Positions 12,665 to 23,599 of a stretch of 64,000 nucleotides of DNA are shown here, piece by piece; the first letter of the stretch is position 1; the number at the start of each line of letters is the position of its first letter. Both the position numbers and the translations under genes were made by a program. Source of the stretch: Sanderia malayensis (lineage: Eukaryota > Cnidaria > Scyphozoa > Semaeostomeae > Pelagiidae); the NCBI GenBank assembly GCA_013076295.1, contig RQOL01000861.1:5434235-5498234 (forward strand), written 5' to 3'. Under the pieces are notes generated by a model that did not search any database, was not told where the DNA came from, and worked only from the letters and a program-made list of their open reading frames with translations.

Positions 12665-13302
12665 CAGGTGAAAGTGCTACCGAATTGCATAGCTGCAATA
12701 CTTTGTGCAGCTCTGGCAGACATTCTTTGCGGCATTCCTTTGAAGACATAATTTCGCAAATTGTATACATCTTCGTTATTTTTTCAACTGGTTAGCAACC
12801 TCTTTGTTATATATTTTAATATATATGGGCAACTCTTGGAGTTCGTCTTTTAATGCGTTTAAATCGATAAGGTCAGAAATGCAGGAAAATTTATCCTTCA
12901 CATCCTCTCTAAACTTTTAATTTTTTAACATCTTGTCCAAATAGCACATCGTCGTTGCTAAAACGAGGAACAAGCGGAACGAGCACGGAACAAGCGGAAC
13001 GACCACGGAACAAGCGGAATGACTACGGAACGACCACGGAACAAGCGGAACGACCACGGAACTAGCGGAACGACTGCGGAACAGGCGGAGCCAGCAAGGA
13101 ACAAGCGCGGAATCACCCTCCAACTTTGCCCTCCAATGGCGGTCATTTTTTTCCAACTGTACCGCACTGACTGACTGAATACTGAATTGAATTATACTTG
13201 ATTGAATTATATAATTGAATTATAATTGAATCTTAGCTTTTTATATATACGAGCAAGCTGTTATATTCACATTCTGAAGTAAAAACGTCCCTCTCCAAGT
13301 CC

Positions 13303-14376
13303 CTCTGTATCAGTGGCGTAGATAGAAATATTTAGCGGGGGGGCAAAGACCAAAATTTTCCGACAAAAAGTGTGTCTTTTGGGCGTGTCCAGAAGGGCAC
13401 GCCCAAGTTTAGGTAATTGTTCGATAAGACGTTTCTGAATATACACAGAGTTTAAACATAAAAGATGACAGTAAGTTAGTTAGTTAGTTATGTCGGCCAA
13501 GTTGGTCGCCCCACAGATGCCACACGTTCACGCCAGCAAGTCCTATCCACCATCAAGTTCCTCATCTCCGCAGCACTCTCGCAGTTTGCATCCTGTCCAC
13601 GTCTCTGATCCATAGAGCAGTACAGATTCGACAGTTGCACGGAAAAGCCTCACTTTCATCGTTCTGGGTAGTTTGGATGTCCAAATCTTCCTGAGTTTGT
13701 GACGCAACTGCCTTTCTTACTGCAATGTCCTTCTCGGAGCTCTGAGTCCAGGATCCCAAGTACTTGAAGTTCTCTACTTCCTTGATGGTGTTGCCGTCCT
13801 GGGCGCGTATCTGTGATATTACTGTCTGATTGAAAGACATGTACTCCGTTTTCTTGGAATTGCAGTGGAGACCAACTTTGGCAGCCTCAGTCAGAAACCA
13901 GTGACAGTTAGTTGAGAAAAACACGAATCGGGAAATGAAATCATTTTCAAAAGGTTACAACAGAACAAAAACCAAAATAGAACATCGAAAAAAAATTGAT
14001 GAATAGGTTAATTGACAGGTTTTCTTGTTTTTGCTTCAAGAAAGGGTTCTTGCATCTTTCTTAATGGCAAGTTTGCCACTGTTTCGCGATTGATGGGGAT
14101 CCACGCCAAGTTTGAAAGACGCTCTTCATTCATGGTACTTTGGACATTCGTCGTGACTCTCTTTAAGAGCTGAAAGCTCGTTCATCGTGAGCTAACGATA
14201 CTGAAAGAGTCAAGGCTATTTCTAGCGATTTGAAAATTTTTCAAACTGTCCTTTAAGATCATTTTCGAAAAATTTCCGACAAAATCTTAAATTTTCCGAC
14301 AAAATGGCTCAGAAGCTCTGGTGGGGGGCGGTCGCCCCCCCATGCCCCCCCCTGTATCTACGCCACTGCTCTGTAT
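13303..14376. mobile_element. hAT-like element nested in the foldback, 8-bp target duplication
   Basis: The element 13,311-14,368 starts CAGTGGCGTAGATA and ends TATCTACGCCACTG, and is flanked by CTCTGTAT at 13,303-13,310 and 14,369-14,376. Poly-G and poly-C subterminal runs mirror each other. A LINE fragment lies inside. It is non-autonomous, and the exact TIRs and duplication make the boundaries firm. Confidence 0.92.
13470..13925 (-). pseudogene. LINE reverse-transcriptase C-terminal fragment inside the hAT-like element
   Basis: The reverse strand encodes a typical post-palm stretch of a non-LTR reverse transcriptase: KKTEYMSFNQ, then VENFKYLGSWTQSSEKDI, and a frame-disrupted segment toward the fingers/thumb end. 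The fragment ends near an (ACTA)n-like tail at about 13,470-13,490, fitting LINE clades whose 3' ends are short tandem repeats. The catalytic core is absent. Confidence 0.75.
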
Positions 14377-15768
14377 AGCGGGTGAGGAGGTGAAGCAAAA
14401 ATTTCAAGTCAGCAACCCTCCAACAAAATGGCGGACAAAACATGACAAAACCCTGCAGCTAGAACTTCGCATTTTGAAGTCAAAGCACATTGATTCTTTC
14501 AATTAGAAACATCAAAAAGCATTCTAATCTTTAAAGTATTATTGTATGCTCATTTTACTGAATAGTTATGACTGGCTTCGCAACGTTACTAATTTTAAGA
14601 ACTTAGTATTCTTCTTTTGTGCAAGTTGATAGGCCTAGAGACATCTTTCGATTCGATCGAAGGGTGGAGGTCACAGGGTTTCGATGTATCAAGTTGGAAA
14701 AAAATGACAGCCATTGGAGGTCAAAGTTGGAGGGTGATTCCACGCTCGTTCCTTGTTGGCTCCGCCTGTTCCGTAGTCGTTCCGCTTGTTCCGTGGTCGT
14801 TCCGTAGTCATTCCGCTTGTTCCGCAGTCGTTCCGCTTGTTCCTCGTTTTAGTAACGACGAATAGCACATATCCCTTTGAATCTGTTACACACACAGTGA
14901 CATTTTCAAAAGGGCACAGTGATGCCCCCGCTCGCCCCTCCTAGCGTCAGGGCAGGGGGCAGCTGCCCCCGTGCTTCCGGCGCCCCTGCGGAGGGGAAAG
15001 AAGAATCCGAAATCTGACAAGAAATCCTTGGAAATCCGAAAATCCAATCCACTTCGTTTCTTTCGTCATCGGTTATTTCGTAATAATTAGTGATCGGTTA
15101 TTCTTTCTGTGTTTTAACTTAAAAAAGCCCACGAAGAGCACTTTTGTGCCTTGAACAACGTTTTTTGTTATACCTTGAACAACATATTTTGTCATACCCT
15201 CTCCCTTCGTCTTCTGCTGTTTCCCCTCACTTCCGACACCTGTCGGACAAGGAGATATGTGGTTTGCCTAGCCAAACATTTGACAACAAAGTCAAGTGTT
15301 CTGCAGACCAACAAGGCAATGCCCAGAATGACCATATTCCTGCAACAACATCATCATGAATCTAGCTTCAGTTCGAGCCACTATTAGTCAATATTCAATA
15401 TTTTGTTGTGCTTCTTACTTCTGATGTAAACAAATATTTATTTTTGTCAATGCTAAGAACAGCTGAAATGATGCAAATGAAAAGACAAAAAAGCAGAGGA
15501 AGTAGAAAAAGGCAAAAAGAAAAAAGATACAAAAAGAAGGTTTGGGGAATTATCAAATTTCTTCATTTCATGAAGAGGATTATCTTTACTATGAAAATAT
15601 GCCATCATATGCAATACAATTAGATATGACAAATTGGTGCACAAAGGTGCAAAAAGAGGGATCTCACTTAGAAAAGATATAATTTTGATGATGTAATAAA
15701 TAAGAAAAGATGTGATAAACAGTTACAATGCAAGAAAATTTGTAACTGTTGCTTAACATTATTAACTA

Positions 15769-15910
15769 CAGTTGAATCTCACTATCTTGAACAGATTGCC
15801 ATTTCCTGTCATTCTTTAGTTGGGTGAATTTATTTTGAATATCTCAAAATTCTGCTATGTGGAACAAATTTTCATTTCCCCTGCGAGTTCGAGATAGCGA
15901 GAGTTGAATG
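15769..15910. mobile_element. 142-bp pogo/Tigger-like MITE
   Basis: CAGTTGAATCTCACTATCTTGAAC is mirrored by GTTCGAGATAGCGAGAGTTGAATG, with TA on both outer sides. CAG-starting termini rich in ACTATCTTGAAC-type motifs with a TA target are typical of pogo/Tigger mariner relatives. It is non-coding. Confidence 0.7.
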
Positions 15911-15994
15911 TATTACATTTACTACAATTATTAATGACCAAATTAAGTACATTTGATACCTTTTGGCATGCGAATAATACTAAAACAAAAAGAA

Positions 15995-18301
15995 TCATGC
16001 TTGCTCACTACCTTTCCTTGAATCAATGTTTATGGTCACTGGACCATCATTTTGCAAAGTAACTTGCATATATGCTGCAAATTTGCCATCTAGAAAAAGG
16101 GAAGACAAATTAATATTAGGGCACTTTCCGCAACTGCCACATATAGAAATATGGTGATAATGGGGGTAGTAAGAATAGAAAACATGAGATGAAATAAAAA
16201 ATCAGCGATACCTTTGACTTTTTCACTGCTATATCCCTTCTGCATGCTGGATAAAAATTCTTCATACATCAATTTTGATTTCTCACCATCCATAGCAAGG
16301 TGGAAATCTGGCTTATTACCCTTTAAAATGCCGTAAAGAGTGAACTGAAAAAAATGAAAAAAACTAGGCATTCTAATTTGCATTGATATAATTATTGAGA
16401 AAAAGTACAATGGTTTGTAAAGAGGAATAAAAGGGATAATGATGTTATATAGCTTCACAAATTTTTCTTGACAAACAAAACTATTTTTAAACTCTGCTGG
16501 GCTTTATGCAACTTGAGGGCCAATATCCATACAATTATGCTATTGATCAGATGCAAAACATCATTAGCAATTTGCTCTAATGCTTATTTGCAAATATGTT
16601 GTTACAATTCCCAAAAATAATGCACAAAGAGATATACGAATTAATACACGGAAAATAAACTTACTTGACTTATGCAGAGTACTTCAAGTCCAGAATCTAT
16701 TACCGACTTTCTCCATCGCTTACCTTCACCATCAAACAGTCTTAAATTCAATATCTTTCTCACCCTACAAAGGTAGATGAAGGCAGAGAGTATAAGATTT
16801 TTAAACAAGACCTATAAAATAAAGCCAAAATGAAATCAATCGTAAAAAGAGTAATAAAGCAAACAAAATTGTGCGTGTAACATTACAGTAAGGCACAACG
16901 TCTTATCCATTTTACTCTGCTTAAGAGACAGGACTTATTCATTGTGTCTCTTATGTTTTTTAGTTCATAGTTCAAAATGGAAAGAGAAATATCACAACAC
17001 AATTTGAGAGATTCTTACTCACATGTATTCTACATCTTTTGCAGTGTCATCTCGAGATATCCCAAGCAAGATACACAAGCCTTTACCAATGCTACTAATG
17101 ATCTCCCCATCAACTAGAGAAAAAAATGTGAGATATGAGTTGGGATGGCAAAAGTATGTAACTTTTACCCAATATAATATCAACTGAGACTGGAAGATAT
17201 AAAGCAAAGTTTGTCATGTATAATCAGTGGCATACATAACAAAAACAATTCATGGGGGGGGGGGGGAAGGGAGAATGCAGTTTTTTGACAAAAAATAACA
17301 AAAATGTTAATTTGTCGTAGCTTTGAACATTACATTGTAAACAATCAAAATTATATTATTTATCGTTATTTCATTATACTATACGTTTTATGACAAAATA
17401 GCAATTTAGCCTTCATAAGGGGGCTTTCACCTTCCTGATCCCCACCTCACTACCCTGTTATGTATATAATACAGGCTTACTTGCATATTTAAATTTGGGG
17501 TATACCTAAACATGTAATTTTTTGTAATTATCATCATCCTCTCCACTTCCATACATTGATTGATTGATTGATTGATTGATGGGCAAAGACGCTTACTAAT
17601 GAAATGATAATAGTTCAACCTATTTTGGCATGGTCCGTTCCGTTAGGTAAAGTTATGCCTTAAGCAGTGGGCCCTAGTTAGTCCTTCCAGGCGACATGTC
17701 CTCCCCAATATTTTCCAGGGCCAATTTTTCAATTTGTCGAAACCCGAGGAGAAATATTTAGGGGGGGGGTTACGATGGCACATGTGAAAAAATTTTCAAC
17801 AGATAAGATAAACACGGAAATGAAAAAGACTTTTTGAATATTCCGACCCTATACAGTACGGTATACTATGCTATACAGCAAAGTCTAATTTTTCTAATGG
17901 GCGTGGCTTTCATAAAAATGGGCGTGGCCCTAAAAATTTTTCCTGGTTCTCCCCATTTTCTGAGGGCTGGTGCCGCCCCTCACCTCGTGATTCCTTTTGC
18001 CTCGCCTGGAATTAAAGGGAATTGGCAAATACTTTCCTCACACTTTTTGTATCAAGACATGTCTGGACTGCAGCTTGAACCCAAAAAAACCCTCTGAGTG
18101 AGTTACGTGATCTAACCACGTGACCATCTTTAATGTAGATCAACATCAACCACTATACATCCTAAAGCCATTTAGCACTCACGCAAGCCATTGATTTGAT
18201 TCGAAAGTATTAATTGATACCTATCTAACTCTTTGATATTATGATATCATTTTCATACCTGAGACATTTGCAAGCATTACTCTTTGAATAGTGGCTCTCA
18301 T
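15995..18301 (-). CDS. DTD1: D-aminoacyl-tRNA deacylase 1, complete, five exons
   Basis: Exons 18301-18259, 17113-17023, 16764-16665, 16344-16212 and 16089-15995 join in phase to 153 aa. The enzyme hydrolyses D-amino acids (and glycine from mischarged tRNA-Ala) off tRNA, a translation proofreading role. Visible hallmarks are MRATIQRV at the N-terminus, GKGLCILLGIS, the SQFT active-site motif split across the exon 3/4 junction, LKGNKPDFHLAM, and NDGPVTI with the Gly-cisPro dipeptide that enforces chirality. Length matches the core family; the long basic tail of vertebrate forms is absent. No disruption is seen. A pogo/Tigger-like MITE and a poly-G MITE-like relic lie near or in its introns and flank. 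Confidence 0.95.
17225..17470. mobile_element. possible hAT-like MITE relic in DTD1 intron 1
   Basis: CAGTGGCATACATAAC followed by a run of G is loosely mirrored by CCCCACCTCACTACCCTGTTATGTATA. This resembles the poly-G subterminal style of the hAT-like element at 13.3 kb. The duplication is not clear. Confidence 0.4.
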
Positions 18302-18678
18302 TTTTGTCAAGATGTAGTGGTCAGGCAAAGGAAGAGGCTGGTACAGGTGGCTTACTTTTCAAGAGATCAGTTGCGTAGGCCACTGCTCGTACACCCGGTC
18401 TGAAATATTGTTGTTGTTGTTGTTGTTGAAGTGGCACGTTTAGGCCGTTTAATAAAAATTGAAATAAAAAACCAAGTGAATATTTTTCAGCGTGGAAAAA
18501 AATTGCGTGAAAATTTTTGCTCAATGTCTAAAAAATATTAATGTTAATAATTTTGCTAGAAAAATCTCCCGATATGAATTTTTTTGAGCAAAATTTTTTC
18601 TTCGGGAAAAAAAATTCGAAAAAAGATTCAAAAAAAAATTTTATTCCAAACTTTTTTCCATGTTATGTATTTTTGTGA

Positions 18679-19912
18679 CAAAAAGCGGCTCCTACTAAAA
18701 TACGGAACGCGAAACGAAACGCGAAACGGAATATGGGGCGGAACGGAACGAAACGGATTACTAAAATACGGAACGGATTACTAAAATGCGAAACGATTAC
18801 GTCAACAAGGGCATGGCCGATCACTAAAATAAGGAACCATTACTAAAATACGAAACACGGATGTTTTTCGGCTTTTTTCTGCAAAATGTGTAAAACACAG
18901 ACCGGAACATTTGTTCACATAATGGCGGCGGGCGTATCTTTGCATTGCAAGTTTAGATGGCTTGTTTTTGGTCTCAGCCTACATTAAGAAGGATCAGATT
19001 CAATTTTAAAGGTTATTTACAGTTTAATGGTAATGTTGAAATTATTGTTCAGGTATTCGCCCTCATTTTCTGTTGAAGAGTTTGGAATAGGAAAGTACAA
19101 AGAGAAATGAAGAAGACCACAGAAAATGTTTCAATGTTTCATAACGAAAATTTTATCATGTGATGTGATGTGATATCGATCACTACAGTTTAATGCACAC
19201 TGTAAGCAAGCAGAAGAAAAGCAAATAGTTTTGTAATTTATAATAAATCATTATAAATCTTTAACATTGTGCCATCAACAATGTAGAATGACGCTTGTAG
19301 AATGTATGTGTTTGTACAATTGAAAAGGTTTTAACACAAAAGGCGATGTGATGCATGTTCATTAAATATTTTAGAACGGCTTGAGTACTGGCGATAATTT
19401 GTAGAAAGATGGGTTTCTCTAGCCTTGACAGTCGATCGTCCTCCAAGCCCAGCACCACGTAGAATATTCTGCCCAAGAGGTCGGGTAGGCCTACCAAAGG
19501 ATATTTTGGACATTCAAACAGAAAATGAAGACGAATACCTGAACAATAATTTCAACATTACCATTAAACTGTAAATAACCTTTAAAATTGAATCTGATCC
19601 TTCTTAATGTAGGCTGAGACCAAAAACAAACCATCTAAACTTGCAATGCAAAGATACGCCCGCCGCCATTATGTGAACAAATGTTCCGGTCTGTGTTTTA
19701 CACATTTTGCAGAAAAAAGCCGAAAAACATCCGTGTTTCGTATTTTAGTAATCGTTCCTTATTTTAGTAATCGGCCATGCCCTTGTTGACGTAATCGTTT
19801 CGCATTTTAGTAATCCGTTCCGTATTTTAGTAATCCGTTTCGTTCCGTTCCGCCCCATATTCCGTTTCGCGTTTCGTTTCGCGTTCCGTACTTTAGTAGG
19901 AGCCCAAAAAGC
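18679..19912. mobile_element. foldback element with about 390-bp arms and 8-bp target duplication
   Basis: CAAAAAGC at 18,679-18,686 recurs at 19,905-19,912 around an element that begins GGCTCCTACTAAA and ends in its inverted copy. Arms run from 18,687 to about 19,075 and from about 19,516 to 19,904, nearly identical. Their outer part is built from CGGAACG and ATTACTAAAATACGG units, resembling the 12.95-kb foldback (shared CTAAAA then GGAAC near the tip). The 440-bp spacer has no supported gene. The superfamily is unknown. Confidence 0.88.
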
Positions 19913-19913
19913 A

Positions 19914-20770
19914 GTGTGGCACGTTTAGGCCACCATAGTGGTCTGAAGGCAATTCAGTCAGAAATTGATGATCGTGTGACTCAAAGAACAATTGAAGCAA
20001 GTTTAGAAGTGGGAGCTTCAAGTCGGTTAACTACACTGCCAATCAAGAAATATGGCTTTCTTCTGGACAAGAAATCATTTTGGGACAGTCTCCACATACG
20101 TTATAACATCCCTCTGAAACGTCTGCCGACGACATGTGTATGTGGTACGCCATTCAAACTCGAACATGCATTACCCTGTCCCAAAGGTGGATTCATATCC
20201 ATACGTCATAATTATGTTCGAGATTTTACAGCCGAACCCTTGTCTAAATGCTGCAAGGTCGTGTCAATTGAACCCATACTTCAAGAATTGACAGAAGAAG
20301 CGCTCCCATCATCAACTACAGACAAATGAGGCAAGAGTAGATGTAGCAGCAAGAGGATTCTGGACCAAGGGACAAGTAGCGTACTTTGACGTGAAGGTTT
20401 TTAACCCAAGAGCTAAAGTCCACATGGCCAAGTCTCTGACTGCTGCTCGTCGAGCCAATGAACAAACAAAGAAGCGTCATGACAACAAAGGAATCAACAA
20501 CGTAGATCTGGGACCGATGACTCCACTCGTCGTCACTTGCTTTGGTGGAATGTCCCCAGAACGCACAACATTCTCAACCGTTTGGCTGGAGTTGATTGCA
20601 GAAAAACGAAATGAAAACGTTACAACTGTCAAGAATTATATCAGGTGCCGACTTAACTTCTGCCTGCTACGATGCCAGCTGCTATGCGTTCGAGGTTCTA
20701 GATCCGCAAAACGATTGTTTACTGCCGAGAGTGATGACATCACCCTAATCACGTCGGAGGGGGAACAAAG
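19914..20770 (+). pseudogene. 3' end of a retroelement with zinc knuckle and nuclease-like C-terminus (copy 1)
   Basis: Two frames (19,916-20,329, then from about 20,320 on) read as one protein after a frameshift. It contains WDSLHIRYNIPLKRLP, a zinc-knuckle-like CVCG...H...C followed by KGGFISIRHNYVRD, then ARVDVAARGFW...YFDVKVFNP, which has the spacing of a PD-(D/E)XK-type (restriction-like) endonuclease core. The same C-terminus occurs in the decayed element at 55.5-57.9 kb downstream of a reverse transcriptase, so I assign it to that lineage. The upstream RT is missing; the foldback element abuts its 5' side. RLE-type LINE membership is inference. Confidence 0.65.
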
Positions 20771-21119
20771 AAATAGTCATAAAGTTAATGACTCTAAAAG
20801 TAGATATTCATTCCGATACTTACGTTTATATTGTAACTATTGTGTGTTTGTAAACGAGGTTGAGGCAACAGATCGAGTATGTGATAGCGAGTAATCCCGG
20901 TCCAGAAAATCCTGACTTCAGATTTCAAATTGTTGATGTGAATTGAATACTACAACTCCCCTGTTACAACGAGCAAACCGTCAAGCATAGCATTGCGCAC
21001 CATATTCGCAACGAGCGTTCATTTTGGTGAGCATTTGCGAAACGTTGAAAAAAAGATTCATCTCCAAGACTCGCATAAAGACGAAACATTTCAATTCGCT
21101 CAATTATTCCACCGCTGAC

Positions 21120-21400
21120 GACATGACTATTTGTGGATTTACTTTTGCACCTCTGGAGGGACACTATCAAAAGAAAAACTCTAGACAAACGTATTATATT
21201 TAAACTTAACACACTCTTACCTGCTGGCCTTAACAAGCAATCTCTAATCACTCCTTCTTCTTACGTCACATTCTCTTTTTTCTATATTTCGAATTTCACA
21301 TTCGTATCGTTTGTTTATTTACCTTTTCCTTTAACGAATTTCCCTTCACCTGAAGACAAGTAAAGCTCGAAACGTCGTGTATTTCACTACTTCTTTTGCA
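21120..21400 (+). pseudogene. possible Penelope-like element 3' remnant
   Basis: A short frame (KRIIFKLNTLLPAGLNK) resembles the C-terminal segment often found in Penelope-like or other RT ORFs, and a downstream CTGAAGAC...GCTCGAAACGTCG stretch resembles the sequence seen after such ORFs. No catalytic motif is present, so identification is weak. Confidence 0.3.
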
Positions 21401-21902
21401 CAGTCTAATTTATTAAAAAATTACATTTTTTGTTATATATTTTCATTTGATGTGCTGAACGCAAACAATTTGGATTTCTAGCAGTAATAACGCTGCTATA
21501 TTTTTCCAAACCTGATTTTGATGTTTTGCAGGTGTCGTTTGGCACCATCAAAGAAAGTAGTAAGAAAGACGGAGGAAAAAGGAAATAATATACTTGTTTG
21601 TCTTTCTTTGCTTCACAAATTGCTAGTTTTAGATGACGTAATGAAGAGGGTTTAGCTGCATCTGCATCTGGTCTATCTATCGATCATTGAAACATCGTTC
21701 TCTGATTTTGACGTAACGGAAATTATTTCATTAAGTTGACGTCACAATCAAAATCTAATCAAAGTATTATAAGTAAGCTGTTCCCGAGTTGATGATTCAC
21801 AAATTTTATTGTCTACACTTGGAGTGCTTTCAGTGAATCGTCAATAGAGACATTTGTTCAAAAAGTGGTTGATATTTGTAATACAATATTAGCTACATCA
21901 AG
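21401..21902. other. non-coding upstream region of the coiled-coil gene
   Basis: No repeat or exon was recognised. This should contain the promoter and 5' UTR of the following gene, but no specific promoter motif is supported. Confidence 0.35.
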
Positions 21903-23207
21903 ATGTCGTCATCTAGTGTTGAAAATCAATTCTTGGATGATCAGATCTTGCGAACTGTTGGGGAAGAAGTCGAGTTGAAGAGTCAGTTAACAAAGACTCA
22001 AAAGAAACTCGAATCTTCCGAGAAAATGAATTCTCTTCTTCTCAAGTAAGTTTGCAACAATCACCAAAAATAAAACAGCTAATTGTGCTATTTTGAGTTG
22101 ATGTTTTGTTTAGTTGATTTCTTACGTTGTTTTGTTTCTTATTTATTTTAGAAAAGTGAAGAAACAAAAGGAAGAGATGGCAAAAAGGGAGAGCCTCGAT
22201 GAAACGGTGAATATTCAGCAATTAAAATAAAGCTTTCTTGTTTCAAAGACATGGTCTATATTAATCTTGCTAATACTTTGAAGATATTTGAATATTTAGT
22301 AGGTTTCACTTTTTTGCAGATCTCAAGTTTGAAGAGTGATAAAACTGAGTTGATTTCTTTAGCCGAAAATCAAAAAGAAATTATTGAGGAATTGTTTGGT
22401 AGGGAAACACATAAGATCAAAAAGCTGAGAAAGGACAAGGTTGAGCTTGCAAGTAAAGTTGAAGCAAAGGATAACGATCTTGCGAGGCTAAACGAAGAAA
22501 ATGAAGCTTTAAAGCGAAAGATTCTTGTCGTAGAAAGCATTAATCAAGAAAATGCTTGTCGACTTGAAATGGTGGAGAATGAAATACAGGAAAAAAGCAA
22601 GTTGATTGCATCCAAGGATGAGAAGATTGCAGCTTTGCTAGCTGAAAACGCAACTCTAGCTGCAAGTTTGAAACTTCGTGTGGAAGAGGTTGCAGCGAAC
22701 AATTGCAAGATTGAGCAGCTCGAAAAATCATTCGAAGAGCAAGCTGCTAAGCTTATGCAGCTTGATGAAGAAAAGAAGAAGCTGGAATCTTCGTCTCGGG
22801 AAGAGGTTGTGGGCTTGTTTTTGGAAAAAATGGTGGCAACCATAGCTTTAGATGTATCTAGTGAAGAAAATCGAAGGCATGAATCTCGCATTGAAGAATT
22901 GCAGGCGTGCATCGAGGAAAACAAAGGAAAACTGAGAGAGGCAGTTGAAGAAAAATCTCTTCTCTTCAAGACAAATGTTGAGTTGAATAAAATACTGGAA
23001 GGCCATAATAGGGTCTTCGATGAAATTAAGAAAAGGGAAGAAGAAATCCAACAAATGCGGAAGAGTATTAAAGATGAAAATGAAAGAATTGTTGCAAGAA
23101 TAGAAGAAGTTAGCAACAAAGCGCAGATTATTGCGAAAAATGCAGATAATTTGAAAGCAAAGAAGAAAGAAAAGAATATTTTGAAAATCTTCCGAAGAAG
23201 AAGATGA
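21903..23207 (+). CDS. unrecognised 361-aa coiled-coil protein, three exons
   Basis: Exons 21,903-22,045, 22,152-22,206 and 22,320-23,207 join with consistent phases and clean GT-AG introns. The start ATG at 21,903 opens MSSSSVENQF. Nearly all of the protein after residue 20 is charged, Leu/Ile-spaced heptad-like sequence rich in E and K, predicting a long coiled coil, and it ends in a strongly basic tail (KNILKIFRRRR). No signal peptide or membrane segment is seen. I do not recognise the family. The long open third exon with intact splice sites argues for a real gene; function could be structural or cytoskeletal but that is a guess from composition only. Confidence 0.72.
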
Positions 23208-23599
23208 ACCTTGTATTTGTATTTTTACAAAGAACATAAACGTTATAACAATAGCAATTTTTATTTTTAAATTTTTACTGAGTACAAGTTTTTTGTACGT
23301 TGTTATTGATTGTTCTGATGTTTTACATTAATCTTTATTATGGAAATCGACTCATTTGCCGAAATTATTCTTTACTTGCATCCGGGACTTCATGGCTGAG
23401 GATATTTTTTAGCTCATGCGCAAGTCCTATCCACCTCTTGAGTTTTGCTATTCCAAGATGAAGGATTGGCAAAGGAGACTCGTGGTCAGAAGGACCTTAC
23501 CGAGAATTGCATAAAACGACCAATAATTGATAAAGGAGTGACGATAGTTGAGAAACGATTGCTGAGGCATTGGCTTTGGAGTTAGAGTTAAGTTATGCG
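23208..23599. other. 3' flank of the coiled-coil gene
   Basis: An AT-rich 3' UTR-like segment is followed by unassigned sequence up to the LINE relic. No gene is seen. Confidence 0.35.

Larger units (their letters stand above)
12940..14870. mobile_element. foldback element with minisatellite arms and 10-bp target duplication
   Basis: AATAGCACAT occurs at 12,940-12,949 and again at 14,861-14,870, bracketing an element that starts CGTCGTTGCTAAAACGAGG and ends in its inverted copy. The arms (12,950 to about 13,160, and about 14,690 to 14,860) consist largely of tandem CGGAACAAGCGGAACGAC-type units, then a shared segment around CACCCTCCAACTTTG. Copy number and order of units differ between the arms. 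Long inverted arms with 9-10-bp duplications are known from foldback and Mutator-like transposons. No transposase is visible. A hAT-like element sits between the arms. Confidence 0.85.
11701..14987. mobile_element. outer inverted pair of a nested transposon cluster
   Basis: GGCGCCGGAAGCAC at 11,703 is mirrored by GTGCTTCCGGCGCCCCTG ending at 14,988. Next to each end is a GGGGGCAGCTG/CAGCTGCCCCC core, so the arms share about 45 bases. CGGAGG occurs outside both ends, possibly part of a target duplication. Between the arms lie three further elements described separately. The outer element is decayed, and its boundaries are less certain than those inside. Confidence 0.5.

Noticed and set aside
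12917..13167. Repetitive Arg/Ser/Cys frames over the foldback arm
   Set aside because: They translate the CGGAAC minisatellite; the same frames recur in the opposite arm and carry no independent signal.
17557..17580. Short tandem repeat GATT and a GTT run near 18,407 as possible CRISPR or satellite
   Set aside because: Simple microsatellites of ordinary size, without spacers.
22544..23119. 191-aa reverse-strand serine-rich frame
   Set aside because: Antisense of the coiled-coil exon; its composition mirrors the E/K-rich codons.
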